From a virus: a stretch of DNA of 64,000 bases. Positions 17,834 to 26,498 of the stretch are shown one piece after another. Below the pieces are notes generated by a model. The model saw nothing but the letters and a program-made list of their open reading frames with translations, ran no database searches and was not told the origin of the DNA. Both the position numbers and the translations under genes were made by a program. Numbering within the stretch: the stretch's first letter is position 1; each line of letters begins with the position of its first letter. The stretch spans positions 1-64,000 of IMG/VR virus record IMGVR_UViG_3300042375_000763, one strand, 5' to 3'.

Positions 17834-18739
17834 TTAAAGAACTGTGCAATCAATTCCTACTGTTAGATCTTTGGCTTCTACCCATTTACCATTAACTAAA
17901 AACTTATGCTTATCGGAAACAGTAACTGTATAACCATCCTCAAATGTAATTTCATAACACTCTGGCATACCATCTTCTAGAGTATCTGGGTTCCACACGT
18001 GAGTCACAATTTGCTCGCCACTGAGTGTAATAACTTTTTCACCCACATTAAAATCTTCTACCTTTTTCAACCCGTCTGGTGTTTGTATTTCAGTACCCGC
18101 AACAACACAACCACCAGAAACAATAGCCTTTGGATAAAGACCCATTTCCTGATAGATATGATTGACGGCAAGACATGGGATATTCTTTGTAGTCAAGTGC
18201 GGAGTGATAATGCGGAACAAAGATTTTAGACTCTTTGCACGTGACATATCAGCAACTGACTTTTCATTTTCTGCATCTTCTACTTCTTTCTTGGAAGCAA
18301 GGTTACCGATAGAGTCAATCATAATAAAGACATTATCCTTTTTATCTACTTCTTGTAGACGTTGGACAATATCAAATTTAAGCTGTTCAACATTTTCAAG
18401 TGGTATGTGAATAACGCGGTTACTATCAATATTAAAACTTTCAAGATAATCGGGCGTGATACCAAATTCTGAGTCATAAAGAATAGCAACACCTTCTTTA
18501 TACTTATCAAGATATGCTTTCATACAATATAGTGATAGCATGGTTTTAAAGCTCTTCGAAGCACCAGCAACTACTGTTAGACCTGGTAGCAAACCACCTT
18601 CAAGTGAACCACTGAATGCAATGTTTAAGATCGGAAGATCTGTAGGGATTATATCTTTAGCGTTAAAGAATGTTGATTTGGAAAGTACTGATGCAGCTTT
18701 GATATTACCTGCTTTTAACATTTTTTCTAATAGACTCAT
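17834..18739 (-). CDS. uvsX: UvsX recombinase N-terminal part with split-intein N half
   Basis: 301 aa. Residues 1-~210 are UvsX/RecA: Walker A-like GASKSFKTMLSL, VAILYDSEFG, VFIMIDSIGN and IPCLAVNHIYQEMG. After IVSGG a 91-residue intein N fragment starts with Cys (CVVAGTEIQTPDG, block A) and holds block B, VTVSDKHKFLVNG. It ends with a stop, with no endonuclease domain fused. The break is within the L2 DNA-binding loop region of the recombinase, so active UvsX requires trans-splicing. ATGA overlap with the upstream gene. Confidence 0.93.
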   Translation of the reverse strand: MSLLEKMLKAGNIKAASVLSKSTFFNAKDIIPTDLPILNIAFSGSLEGGLLPGLTVVAGASKSFKTMLSLYCMKAYLDKYKEGVAILYDSEFGITPDYLESFNIDSNRVIHIPLENVEQLKFDIVQRLQEVDKKDNVFIMIDSIGNLASKKEVEDAENEKSVADMSRAKSLKSLFRIITPHLTTKNIPCLAVNHIYQEMGLYPKAIVSGGCVVAGTEIQTPDGLKKVEDFNVGEKVITLSGEQIVTHVWNPDTLEDGMPECYEITFEDGYTVTVSDKHKFLVNGKWVEAKDLTVGIDCTVL

Positions 18740-19020
18740 CTATGAATTCCTTCTACAATTCGTTTTAATTTTTCTTTATATTCTTGGATTTTTTCAACTC
18801 TGTTTGGCCAATGTATTGTTGATTTTTCTGGATTTTTACAAAGATTATCCAAGAAAGGAATAATTGATGAATATAGAAGTTTGAGTCTATCTTCTAAATC
18901 TTCTATTTTTTCTTTATCACCGCGGATAACTGCCCCTAGGCTTTCCTTGACCTCATGTACTTCTTCATCAGCAAAACTAAAACCAAAATCAAAGTCTTCT
19001 ATTTTAGCCTCTTTTTTCAT
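18736..19020 (-). CDS. Conserved phage protein upstream of uvsX
   Basis: 94 aa, acidic N-terminus then a helical stretch (EKIEDLEDRLKLLYSSIIPFLDNLCKNPE). Small proteins of this kind precede uvsX in marine T4-like phages. Coupled to uvsX-N by ATGA. No activity known. Confidence 0.65.
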   Translation of the reverse strand: MKKEAKIEDFDFGFSFADEEVHEVKESLGAVIRGDKEKIEDLEDRLKLLYSSIIPFLDNLCKNPEKSTIHWPNRVEKIQEYKEKLKRIVEGIHR

Positions 19021-19072
19021 GTGTATATCCTCTCATTAAAGTATACAATAAACTCGATTGAATCGAGTGAAT

Positions 19073-19101
19073 GTTAATTGGAGAGGGAATTAACCCTCTC
19101 C
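19073..19101 (-). terminator. Terminator hairpin after gene 32
   Basis: Stem GGAGAGGG/CCCTCTCC; the T-run is short, so a partial terminator or mRNA-end hairpin. Confidence 0.6.
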
Positions 19102-19118
19102 ATCTTTAAGTTGTGATT

Positions 19119-20060
19119 TTAGGTCTTTGAAAGGTTTCTGAAGAACTCTAGATCATCTTCATCTTCGTCAGTTGAAGCGGCTTGTTCTTTCATTGGAGCT
19201 GCAGGTGTCTCTTTTTTAGGGGCCTGTGCTTTACTCATATCGAGTTCACCATATAGATCTTCCTCTGCTGAAGACGCAGCATTGGAGCGAAGATCGGCAT
19301 CAGCACCAACAATGCCAAGTACACGATGAAGTTTTGCCTTTAGTTCATCATATGGTTTGAAGTTCTTTGGATCAATGACATCCTTGAGAGAATGTGATTG
19401 TTTCCATACTCTTTCAATTTCAGAATCATCTTCGAAGAAAGCAGACGATGAATCAAATTCAGATTTATCATAGTTTGGATAACCTTCAAACACCCGGATT
19501 TTCAATCGGAAGTTAGCACCTTCCCATAGATCGAATGGGTTAACAGGCTTTTCATCTTCGAATGAAGGATTCATAAGATCATTGAGTTTGTCCCAGATCT
19601 TCTTGCCATATTTAAACAAGAATACCTTGCCATCATTTTCTGGGTTGCCAGAATCCTTAACGATATATACGTTAGAGATGTAATGAAGTCTGCGTTTCTG
19701 GTCACGTGCTTGTTTACGTTCTGGAGCACTATCGTCAGTACTCACATTCCATAGTTTGGTATTTAGTTCAGATACTGGGTCTGGTTGACCAACTGTCGTA
19801 AGTGAATTTTCGATATACCAACCACCAGGACCTTTAAACCCGTGGTCCCATAGACGTACGAATGGCATATCCTCGCCTTCTGGTGAGTCTAGAAAGCGAA
19901 TAATCGCAAAACCATTACCTGCTGAGTCTCGAGTCGGTTTCCAATATTTACCTTCATTTGGATCGGCATATGATTTGGAACTGATTTTTGTGAGCTGTTG
20001 GTTCAGTTTCTCGAGTGAATTTGAACGGTTCTTCTTTAGTGCTTGAAAATCTACAGCCAT
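19119..20060 (-). CDS. 32: Single-stranded DNA-binding protein gp32
   Basis: 313 aa, as T4 gp32. The N-terminus is a basic self-assembly segment (FQALKKNRSNSLEKLNQQL); the core has GKYWKPTRDSAGNGFAIIRFL; the C-terminal acidic tail (STDEDEDDLEFFRNL) binds partner proteins. Canonical T4 zinc-ligand Cys/His spacing is not evident, as in other marine T4-like phages. It coats ssDNA in replication and recombination with UvsX, gp59 and gp41. Confidence 0.92.
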   Translation of the reverse strand: MAVDFQALKKNRSNSLEKLNQQLTKISSKSYADPNEGKYWKPTRDSAGNGFAIIRFLDSPEGEDMPFVRLWDHGFKGPGGWYIENSLTTVGQPDPVSELNTKLWNVSTDDSAPERKQARDQKRRLHYISNVYIVKDSGNPENDGKVFLFKYGKKIWDKLNDLMNPSFEDEKPVNPFDLWEGANFRLKIRVFEGYPNYDKSEFDSSSAFFEDDSEIERVWKQSHSLKDVIDPKNFKPYDELKAKLHRVLGIVGADADLRSNAASSAEEDLYGELDMSKAQAPKKETPAAPMKEQAASTDEDEDDLEFFRNLSKT

Positions 20061-20140
20061 AGTGTTTCTCCTTATATAGCATTATATGCAATTGTTTACA
20101 ATGTATCGTAATGTTTATTTTATCATTACGAGTTTATTTA

Positions 20141-20737
20141 TTACTCGAAAAAGTGTTCTTTGACAATATCTGAAAATTTTTTTCGATTTATTTCCAAAAA
20201 TGGATAATATTTTTTGGATAGTCTAATAATATCACCTGCCACGATTTTGTCAACTACTTCCTTTGACCATCGTTCATAAACATTTGAAATGTTTGCTAAA
20301 ATTGTAAACGTTTCAATGGATATTTTGTTTTGTAAATATAGTGATATTACATATGGGTGCTGACCATTAACAGGGATAAAATTCTCTGCATAATTCTCTT
20401 TTAATCTAGAGAGATCATTTTTGAATATGTATGTTATTGAGTCAATTCTGCCTTCCCATTCAGCAAAAATAGTTTCGGCATTTTCTTCTAATATTTCTCT
20501 TACCCAGATGTTTGGGTTTTTAAGTATATTAGCCAATATCATATTATGCCAATCTTTTTTCTTTGATAGTTTATAGAAAAAGAAAACATCATTTCTAGTG
20601 GAAAAACTATCAAATGATGCTCTTACTTTTCCATTATATTTTTGGTAATCGTAACTATCAGTAGTAAAATGTCGCTTCAGTGCCAGATAATCGACATAAA
20701 CACGAAACGATTCATCAGTCGCATAGTTTATTGTCAT
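20141..20737 (-). CDS. 59: Helicase loader gp59
   Basis: 198 aa; T4 gp59 is 217. DESFRVYVDYLALKRHFT opens it, and the helical C-domain (NGQHPYVISLYLQNKISIETFTIL) is typical. Order 33-59-32 is as in T4. It recruits gp41 onto gp32-coated forks. Confidence 0.82.
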   Translation of the reverse strand: MTINYATDESFRVYVDYLALKRHFTTDSYDYQKYNGKVRASFDSFSTRNDVFFFYKLSKKKDWHNMILANILKNPNIWVREILEENAETIFAEWEGRIDSITYIFKNDLSRLKENYAENFIPVNGQHPYVISLYLQNKISIETFTILANISNVYERWSKEVVDKIVAGDIIRLSKKYYPFLEINRKKFSDIVKEHFFE

Positions 20738-20948
20738 TTTTATCTTTTTTCACCAATTTCATATTAATAGCTTCGGATCTAATCTTTTCTTTCATTACAG
20801 TTGATTTTTTCACAATTTCTGCAATTGTTTCTATTTCAACATTTCGTGTTTTGGCATATTCAACCAATGCATCAATATAGGGAACTCCCATTGAAAGCAT
20901 TCTTGCAATTTCAAAATGAATCTTTTCAGGAGTTTGTGTTTCTATCAT
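20715..20948 (-). CDS. 33: Late transcription coactivator gp33
   Basis: 77 aa. IHFEIARMLSMGVPYIDALVEYAKTRNVEIETIAEIV is the gp33 core of marine T4-like phages. gp33 bridges the host polymerase flap to the sliding clamp and gp55 at TATAAATA promoters, which are present in this window. It overlaps gene 59 by 23 nt. Confidence 0.82.
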   Translation of the reverse strand: MIETQTPEKIHFEIARMLSMGVPYIDALVEYAKTRNVEIETIAEIVKKSTVMKEKIRSEAINMKLVKKDKNDNKLCD

Positions 20949-21148
20949 CCGTTAAGAACCTGAATTGAGCCTAACCAATTAGATGCCATACTTTCGACAA
21001 ACAAGACTGAAGAATTTTTATATGGTACTTTTTTAATACTTCCGGCTGGACTATAATACTCTATGTAATAGTCTGTTTCGGTTTCTTGATGAATTTCTGC
21101 ACGATATTGACCGTGATCGCTTTCTTTAAATATAGTTTTTAATAGCAT
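20945..21148 (-). CDS. Small conserved protein before gene 33
   Basis: 67 aa, MLLKTIFKESDHGQYRAEIHQETETDYYIEYYSPAGSIKK; predicted compact beta protein. Coupled by ATGA to gene 33. Function unknown. Confidence 0.6.
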   Translation of the reverse strand: MLLKTIFKESDHGQYRAEIHQETETDYYIEYYSPAGSIKKVPYKNSSVLFVESMASNWLGSIQVLNG

Positions 21149-21161
21149 AACTTTCCTTCCA

Positions 21162-21800
21162 TTAATTTTTAACTAAAAAACCGATCCTGGGAAGATCTAA
21201 AAACCCGGCGGCACCATCGTAGTTAATAATATAACTATAACCTAATTTTGTATATTTGTCAACTACTTCCTCATCGCCCTTCCAAACAGGTATCAGTTCA
21301 TTGTAGTCTGGATCAGGTGATGTTCTTAAATGTACTTCGATTATTTTATCATCAATATATTCTATATTAATCTTATCAAGATCTGCTAGTTCATGAAACA
21401 TTATTCCAATATTAGGGTAAAAATCTGTTCTAATCCACTTTGTAAATTTTGAAAGGTTTTCATCTTCCTTAATACCTTGCCAGCACGATATTGGCTCCCA
21501 TCCACCAGGATAGTCCTTCCATTGATATGTCACTGAATACTGATTACCATAAAACCATTCACACCAAAAATAACCAGGTGGTACTTTAGTGCAATCATCA
21601 GTGTCAATCCATATTTTCTTCGCTCCGACACCCATACCCAATAAATTTATCATGGGTCGAGTGATATAAAATCCAGAAGTTTTTGGTGCTATGCCCGCAG
21701 GCCCGCAATTATAACCAAGTTGTTCAGATAACCAAAGTTTATTGTACCAATGTCTTAAATGCGAATAAGACTGATAGGCATCAACATCAGTATCTACCAT
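21162..21800 (-). CDS. Unrecognised protein downstream of the bilin reductase
   Basis: 212 aa, rich in Trp, Tyr and Gly (GYFWCEWFYGNQYSVTYQW). No known motif, no signal peptide or membrane helix. Its ATG immediately follows the bilin reductase stop, so it belongs to the heme-oxygenase/bilin operon; whether it acts on bilins is unknown. Confidence 0.6.
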   Translation of the reverse strand: MVDTDVDAYQSYSHLRHWYNKLWLSEQLGYNCGPAGIAPKTSGFYITRPMINLLGMGVGAKKIWIDTDDCTKVPPGYFWCEWFYGNQYSVTYQWKDYPGGWEPISCWQGIKEDENLSKFTKWIRTDFYPNIGIMFHELADLDKINIEYIDDKIIEVHLRTSPDPDYNELIPVWKGDEEVVDKYTKLGYSYIINYDGAAGFLDLPRIGFLVKN

Positions 21801-22469
21801 TTAAATAATCTCGGGAAATAAACACTTGCTTACAAAGAAATCAACGTCTTGCTCGTCAAGACCTAATGCCTTCATAGTTCGAGGTGTATGGGGATTTTGT
21901 TTTTGATAGTGGGCATATTTATTATGTGCATACGACGAAGGCATATCATCTATCACCTGCATATTCTCAACATACCATTTCGTGTTTGCTATGACTAGTG
22001 ATGTAAGACGATACAACTCTTCGTCCGTTTGGATGTTGCCAGCTGCTACCATATTCCCTGAGAAGATTGCTCTCGCCCAATCTGGCAACTCTCGCTGTTT
22101 ACCCCATGTATACTGAGACACTTCATCGGCAAAGTATGTGAGTGCAGGGTCATTAAGGTTTGCTGGGGAAAAATCGTGAAATGCGCCGGTGATCTTTGTC
22201 GGCCCCGATATAATATCGAAACCATATATAGGAGCTCCGGACTGCAGTTGTGGGAATACACACACGTGCATCATCCACAACTTTTTGGTTTCTCGCGCAT
22301 CCACAACATCGATGTGTGCTCGTCTAAACTTTTCAGACTTCCATGTTCGATTAATCCATCCTGCTTGATTAAACCGCTGGGTGTGTTCTTCATCATATCG
22401 AACCATATTTTTGTCGAATATGTCTTCGATATCACGTTGCAGCGTTATTAGGTGGTCCCATATCGGCAA
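21801..22469 (-). CDS. pcyX: Ferredoxin-dependent bilin reductase (PcyX/PcyA/PebS family)
   Basis: 222 aa, typical for the family. The signature YGFDIISGPTKITGAFHDFSPA (~78-99) holds the substrate-protonating Asp of FDBRs, and a C-terminal helical segment (YVENMQVIDDMPSSYAHNKYAHYQKQN) lines the bilin pocket. These enzymes reduce biliverdin IXa using ferredoxin. PcyX is reported from oceanic phages thought to infect alphaproteobacteria. It overlaps heme oxygenase by 38 nt, which supplies its substrate. PcyX rather than PebS/PcyA is inferred from the non-cyanophage context. Confidence 0.85.
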   Translation of the reverse strand: MPIWDHLITLQRDIEDIFDKNMVRYDEEHTQRFNQAGWINRTWKSEKFRRAHIDVVDARETKKLWMMHVCVFPQLQSGAPIYGFDIISGPTKITGAFHDFSPANLNDPALTYFADEVSQYTWGKQRELPDWARAIFSGNMVAAGNIQTDEELYRLTSLVIANTKWYVENMQVIDDMPSSYAHNKYAHYQKQNPHTPRTMKALGLDEQDVDFFVSKCLFPEII

Positions 22470-23010
22470 AGCTATTCTCCAATTCTTCCATGAATGTTTT
22501 AATCATATTAAAGCAGACTTTTGCTTCATCGGCAAGCCCATCATGTAACTTTGCCCGAACTTTTTCTTTTAATTCACTAACATCGGTCTCAAATTGATAG
22601 TGTTGACCAGAACCGTGTATAAATTTTTTTATAATCTGACCACCAGAAAGATCACCCATATGTCGAACATATATATGTGCCAAAAGTTTTTCTGGCTCTT
22701 CGTGTATCTTGTAAATATAGCGCATATAGTCACTAGTACTTTTCAAATGAATAGGAATCTCAAATCCATATTCCTTTTCGAGTTCCTTTAGATCTTTTGC
22801 AATGGCATTTCCACGCTTGATATCTTCAATACCTATTAGAACACCGGCATCAGTTGCATGTGTCTCTAAAGTAGTATACATGAGGAACTGATTACAAAGA
22901 TAGATATAATATTGATATGGTGTTATCTCTTTTTTGAGTAATTTCTTTACAAAAAGAGACCTTTCAGCATTCTTGTGCTGTTCATGTGTCAATTCTTTTA
23001 AATTATTCAT
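22432..23010 (-). CDS. ho1: Heme oxygenase
   Basis: About 192 aa from the ATG at 23010 (ATGA overlap with the preceding stop); a TTG nine codons upstream is an alternative. ELTHEQHKNAERSLFVKKLL holds the proximal His, and HMGDLSGGQIIKKF is the heme-oxygenase signature over the distal helix. It opens heme to biliverdin, iron and CO with ferredoxin. Paired with the bilin reductase in one operon. Confidence 0.92.
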   Translation of the reverse strand: MNNLKELTHEQHKNAERSLFVKKLLKKEITPYQYYIYLCNQFLMYTTLETHATDAGVLIGIEDIKRGNAIAKDLKELEKEYGFEIPIHLKSTSDYMRYIYKIHEEPEKLLAHIYVRHMGDLSGGQIIKKFIHGSGQHYQFETDVSELKEKVRAKLHDGLADEAKVCFNMIKTFMEELENSFADMGPPNNAAT

Positions 23011-23216
23011 GGCTTGCAAATATTTGAAACCTTGCAACCATCGAGTGTAATTTTGGTAAAATCTTCAAAATTCTTAGTTATTATTTTACACAATTCTGAT
23101 TGTTTGTCAACAAAATTGTAAAGACCTTGCTTTATTCTTTCATCAGTCACAGTTGCATTTACAAATTGTTTTTTGGTGGATTGTATAAAGTCAATCATGA
23201 AGTTTACATTATTCAT
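23007..23216 (-). CDS. Small helical (phasin-like?) protein
   Basis: 69 aa, amphipathic helix FIQSTKKQFVNATVTDERIKQGLYNFVDKQSEL. The pattern recalls short phasin-type proteins, but this is weak. First gene of the heme-oxygenase operon, with a good ribosome site (CAAGGAGAC). Confidence 0.5.
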   Translation of the reverse strand: MNNVNFMIDFIQSTKKQFVNATVTDERIKQGLYNFVDKQSELCKIITKNFEDFTKITLDGCKVSNICKP

Positions 23217-23223
23217 GTTAGTC

Positions 23224-23254
23224 TCCTTGTATAAAGAGGGAACTTAATTGATCC
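23224..23254. terminator. Symmetric hairpin between two genes
   Basis: Stem AAGAGGGA/TCCCTCTT. The T-run (ATTTTTTT) follows it on the plus strand, so it terminates rightward reading best and may only be a processing hairpin for leftward mRNA. Confidence 0.45.
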
Positions 23255-23265
23255 CTCTTATTTTT

Positions 23266-24159
23266 TTACCAGAATTTCAGTTTCTTTACTACGTTTTTAG
23301 CACCATCTGAAATAGTATTTACAACAGTAGTTCCGGTATTCACTACAGTTGTTGCAGCTTGAGTAGTTACATTAGCAGTATCATTTGCTACATTTACTAC
23401 TGCTACTTGTGCTGGTTTAGTATCAACACTGACACTAGTATTAACTTCAACACCCGCTAGTAATGCAACTTCACCACTTACACCAACGGTAGCAACACCA
23501 TGATCCATAGTGGCACCGCCGCCGACTTCAGCACCTACTTGAACCCCTATACTAGCACCAGCGCCCGCACTGGCTCCATTACCATTACTGTCATATGCAC
23601 TGGTTGTATTTTCTACACCAACACTTGCACCTGCGACAGCACCAGCATGACCCGCAACACCATCTTTACCAACTTGTACGTCAGCTCCAGCACTTGCTCC
23701 TGCCTCTGCTTTAACAGTTGTTTCATTTTTTACCGTAACATCACCAACTTGTTGACTAATGCTAGCACTCGCTTCTGCGCTTACACCCGCTTCAACACCG
23801 ACTTGTGCATATGCATTACCATCTGTAAATCCTGCTTGAGCTCCTGCTGTCGCATGTGCTTCGGCACCTGCATGTGCTTCTACTGATGTGTCACCATAAG
23901 TTGCACTTGCTCCTGCTTCTGCACTTACACCTACTTCGGCAGATGCAGCAGCACTTGTATTAGTTATTTCTGTTCCTGCTGTCGCATGTGCTTCGGCACC
24001 TGCATGAGCTTCTAAATTAACTCCGCCGACCGTAGTTTCAGTAGTTACCTCTTTGTTTACACTTGCACTTGCTCGTGGATTAATATCCGTACCAGCTGTG
24101 AAGTCACTAGATGCTTTAGTTTTAAGACCTTTTTTATCTTTTTTTGTTTTATTTGCCAT
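23266..24159 (-). CDS. Ala/Gly-rich beta-repeat protein
   Basis: 297 aa, very low complexity: Ala, Gly, Val, Thr, Ser and Glu dominate. It has a basic N-terminus (KTKKDKKGLKTK), imperfect repeats such as VEAHAGAEAHATAG appearing twice, and a C-terminal amphipathic tail (AKNVVKKLKFW). No Cys. Repeats alternate small and polar residues like silk-, amyloid- or membrane-sheet-forming proteins. A late promoter (24220-24227) lies upstream. Could be a head, decoration or membrane-active protein; unknown. Confidence 0.6.
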   Translation of the reverse strand: MANKTKKDKKGLKTKASSDFTAGTDINPRASASVNKEVTTETTVGGVNLEAHAGAEAHATAGTEITNTSAAASAEVGVSAEAGASATYGDTSVEAHAGAEAHATAGAQAGFTDGNAYAQVGVEAGVSAEASASISQQVGDVTVKNETTVKAEAGASAGADVQVGKDGVAGHAGAVAGASVGVENTTSAYDSNGNGASAGAGASIGVQVGAEVGGGATMDHGVATVGVSGEVALLAGVEVNTSVSVDTKPAQVAVVNVANDTANVTTQAATTVVNTGTTVVNTISDGAKNVVKKLKFW

Positions 24160-24192
24160 TATTTAATTTTTCCCAGTTGTATAAATGTAATA

Positions 24193-24220
24193 AGAAGAGG
24201 AGACATTCATCCCCTCTTCT
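24193..24220 (-). terminator. Terminator-like hairpin after pstS
   Basis: Stem AGAAGAGG/CCTCTTCT downstream of pstS, abutting the next late promoter. Confidence 0.55.
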
Positions 24221-24227
24221 ATTTATA
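24220..24227 (-). promoter_or_regulatory. T4-type late promoter
   Basis: TATAAATA 61 nt before the Ala/Gly-rich gene. Confidence 0.5.
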
Positions 24228-24240
24228 ATTTACAGTGAAA

Positions 24241-25203
24241 TTATTTTAAATCAGCAACTGCTGCTTGTGTTGCAGCAAGTTCTGGATCAGGAACTAAACC
24301 GTATGCAACAAGCGCTCCATTTGGTCCTGCCATTTCATCACTGACAAAAAATGCAATGTATTCTTTGAGGCCTGGGATTACTTGGAGGTGTGCATTCTTT
24401 ACATAGAAATACAATGGGCGACTGATAGGATAATCACCACTTGCGATTGTTTCTACGTCTGGAAATATACCATTAATAGTTGCTACCTCAAGCTTGCTTG
24501 TATTGTTTTGATAAAAACTTAGGCCGAATACACCAAGCGCGGCTGGATTAGCATCTAGACGAGCAAGAGTTTCGGTATAGTCACCGTCAATATCAACTGC
24601 AGCGCCATCTGTGCGAGTTTTAGTGCAGGATTTCTTTTGGTCATCGTCTAATTTTTCAACTCCAAGAGCTGCTTTACACCCTTGTTCCATAACTTTAACA
24701 TCAAATACTTCTCGTGTTCCATGTTTTGTTCCTGGAATAAATGCAAGAATTTTAGCATCCGGTAAAGCTGGATCAACTTCATTCCACCTTTGCGCAGTAC
24801 TAGAAGCATGTAAAGCATTGTATAGTTGCAGTGGAGTTAAATCATCAATATTTAGTTTATCAATATTTGATGCAAATACAATTCCATCATACCCAATGCG
24901 AACTTCAGTAATTTTACCTACTTTTGCTTCACATGCAGCCCATTCTTCATCTTTCATCTTAGAAGAACTATTTGCAATATCTACCGTATTTTCACCGGTC
25001 CCTTCACATAGTTTCTTTCTACCTGCACCTGAACCACCCCCTTCGACAACCGGTGATGGAAATTCAAAGTTTTCTCCAAATGCTTCGGCAGCAATGGTTG
25101 CATAAGGTAGAACAGTTGATGAACCTGTTACTTGGATATTGTCTCTTGCAAATGCAGTAGACGCTGCTATAATTAATGCTGCACTTAGTATTACTGTTTT
25201 CAT
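24241..25203 (-). CDS. pstS: Phosphate-binding protein PstS
   Basis: 320 aa. Signal peptide MKTVILSAALIIAASTAFA, then the PstS core: VTGSSTVLPYATIAAEAFGE and VEGGGSGAGRKKLCEG for phosphate binding, IANSSSKM, FIPGTKHGTREVFD. It would be exported to the periplasm and feed the host PstCAB transporter. A frequent auxiliary metabolic gene of marine T4-like phages. No Pho box found upstream by eye. Confidence 0.92.
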   Translation of the reverse strand: MKTVILSAALIIAASTAFARDNIQVTGSSTVLPYATIAAEAFGENFEFPSPVVEGGGSGAGRKKLCEGTGENTVDIANSSSKMKDEEWAACEAKVGKITEVRIGYDGIVFASNIDKLNIDDLTPLQLYNALHASSTAQRWNEVDPALPDAKILAFIPGTKHGTREVFDVKVMEQGCKAALGVEKLDDDQKKSCTKTRTDGAAVDIDGDYTETLARLDANPAALGVFGLSFYQNNTSKLEVATINGIFPDVETIASGDYPISRPLYFYVKNAHLQVIPGLKEYIAFFVSDEMAGPNGALVAYGLVPDPELAATQAAVADLK

Positions 25204-25311
25204 TCAATATCTCCATATTAAGAGGCCTGCATTTTGCTTCCCCTGTAGGACTAATTTATACTACAATTGTAACAGCCGTATAAATTCTATATTATAGTTT
25301 TGTAAAATTAA

Positions 25312-25333
25312 TGAAGGCCCTTACGAGCCTTCA
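25312..25333 (-). terminator. Terminator overlapping a stop codon
   Basis: Stem TGAAGGC/GCCTTCA with following T-rich sequence on the minus strand; covers the stop at 25321. Confidence 0.65.
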
Positions 25334-25578
25334 CCTTTTCTTGTTGACGATGACACAAAGTTATAAAGTGCAGAAGCACGAGTTATGACTTCTTCTGGTG
25401 TATACATTGTAGGAGAGTTTTGTTCAACAAAATTATTTACTCCGCCAATGTCTGTAGTTCGCAATGTCTCAACTTGTTGATTGAATTTTTGCTCTTTCAA
25501 AAACATTTCTCTGTCTAGCATTTCTTGTGCCATTTTCAAAACATCAAGTCGAACTTCGAAGGGATTCTTATTATTCAT
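25321..25578 (-). CDS. Conserved small protein coupled to the vWA gene
   Basis: About 85 aa from the ATG at 25578, which overlaps the vWA stop by 8 nt. NPFEVRLDVLKMAQEMLDREMFLKEQKFNQQVETL is a strongly helical segment seen in similar marine-phage proteins. Function unknown. Confidence 0.6.
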   Translation of the reverse strand: MNNKNPFEVRLDVLKMAQEMLDREMFLKEQKFNQQVETLRTTDIGGVNNFVEQNSPTMYTPEEVITRASALYNFVSSSTRKGEGS

Positions 25579-26380
25579 CTTTTGATACTGAAGCAGTTCG
25601 TTCTTGGTCAGTAAAAGCAGTTGCCACATAAAGAGCTGCCACGCCGTCGTGGCCACTATATTCACCAGTCGCATAAGCTGATTTCATACGAGACGTCATA
25701 GCAGATGCAGAACGCATTGTGTTACCCATTGAAGCGGTATCATATTGCATAGTATTATTGGAATTGAAACCAAGTGCAGAACCTGCAGCAAATGCATTGA
25801 TATTTGCACCGAGGAACATAAAGCCCCAGTTTTTACCTTCTGCTTTTTCCACCATTTGTTTGACTGTAGTATTATTGAAAGTTCTGGAAGCATTTTCTGC
25901 ACCATCAGTCAAGATAGTGATAATGATAGAGTCACGATCTGCTTTCTTGTTTGCAGAAAGTTGACTATTGATCTGCATCATGACACCACCAATGGCATCA
26001 TAAAGGTTTGTGGTACCTTGTGGATCATATGTTTTTTCATTAAGATCTTGAACTTCATCTACAGTAACACGACTGAAAACACTGTTGACAGACGAACCGT
26101 CAAATTTATAAAGGGAAACAAAGGTTGGAATCCCCGTCTCCACTGCGTCTTTCTTTTGTGCTTGTAGGTACTCGTTATAGCCAGAGATCGTTGCAGCACG
26201 ACAGGACTGCATTGAGCCAGAATCGTCTAGAACAAAGATAATATGAGAGGTTTTTGTACCCGCGCGTTTCGGCTTGAACGCATCAGCAAGTGATACAGTT
26301 GGTTTTGAAACAGTAAGTGTTGTATGCGGGAGAATATTTACTTGTTGGTTTGGGAGTTTTGGAAAATTTACATATGTCAT
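25571..26380 (-). CDS. von Willebrand factor A-domain protein
   Basis: About 269 aa from the ATG at 26380, with AAAGG upstream. HIIFVLDDSGSMQSC (~40-54) is the metal-binding MIDAS DxSxS motif, with a Thr (DPQGTTNLYDAI) and Asp (ILTDGAEN) completing it. vWA domains mediate protein contacts or metal-dependent assembly. It is the first gene after the tmRNA. Confidence 0.82.
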   Translation of the reverse strand: MTYVNFPKLPNQQVNILPHTTLTVSKPTVSLADAFKPKRAGTKTSHIIFVLDDSGSMQSCRAATISGYNEYLQAQKKDAVETGIPTFVSLYKFDGSSVNSVFSRVTVDEVQDLNEKTYDPQGTTNLYDAIGGVMMQINSQLSANKKADRDSIIITILTDGAENASRTFNNTTVKQMVEKAEGKNWGFMFLGANINAFAAGSALGFNSNNTMQYDTASMGNTMRSASAMTSRMKSAYATGEYSGHDGVAALYVATAFTDQERTASVSKDE

Positions 26381-26453
26381 AATAGACCTTTCTATGTTGT
26401 GTGATGTGTGATGCAACTTTTCTGTTTCTAGGTAAGTTGCCAACCCACAGTAC

Positions 26454-26498
26454 TTATGCTGCTAGAGCAAAAGCCTTAGGTGCGAAATTTTCATTTGC
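26454..26498 (-). other. tmRNA proteolysis-tag reading frame
   Basis: Fourteen codons from GCA to GCA then TAA: ANENFAPKAFALAA. Ends -ALAA as in known ssrA tags. Confidence 0.92.

Noticed and set aside
22432-23010. Cyanophage origin suggested by ho1/bilin reductase and pstS
   Set aside because: No photosystem or phycobilisome genes; the permuted alphaproteobacterial tmRNA, DUF1127 and A73 tRNA-His point to an alphaproteobacterial host.
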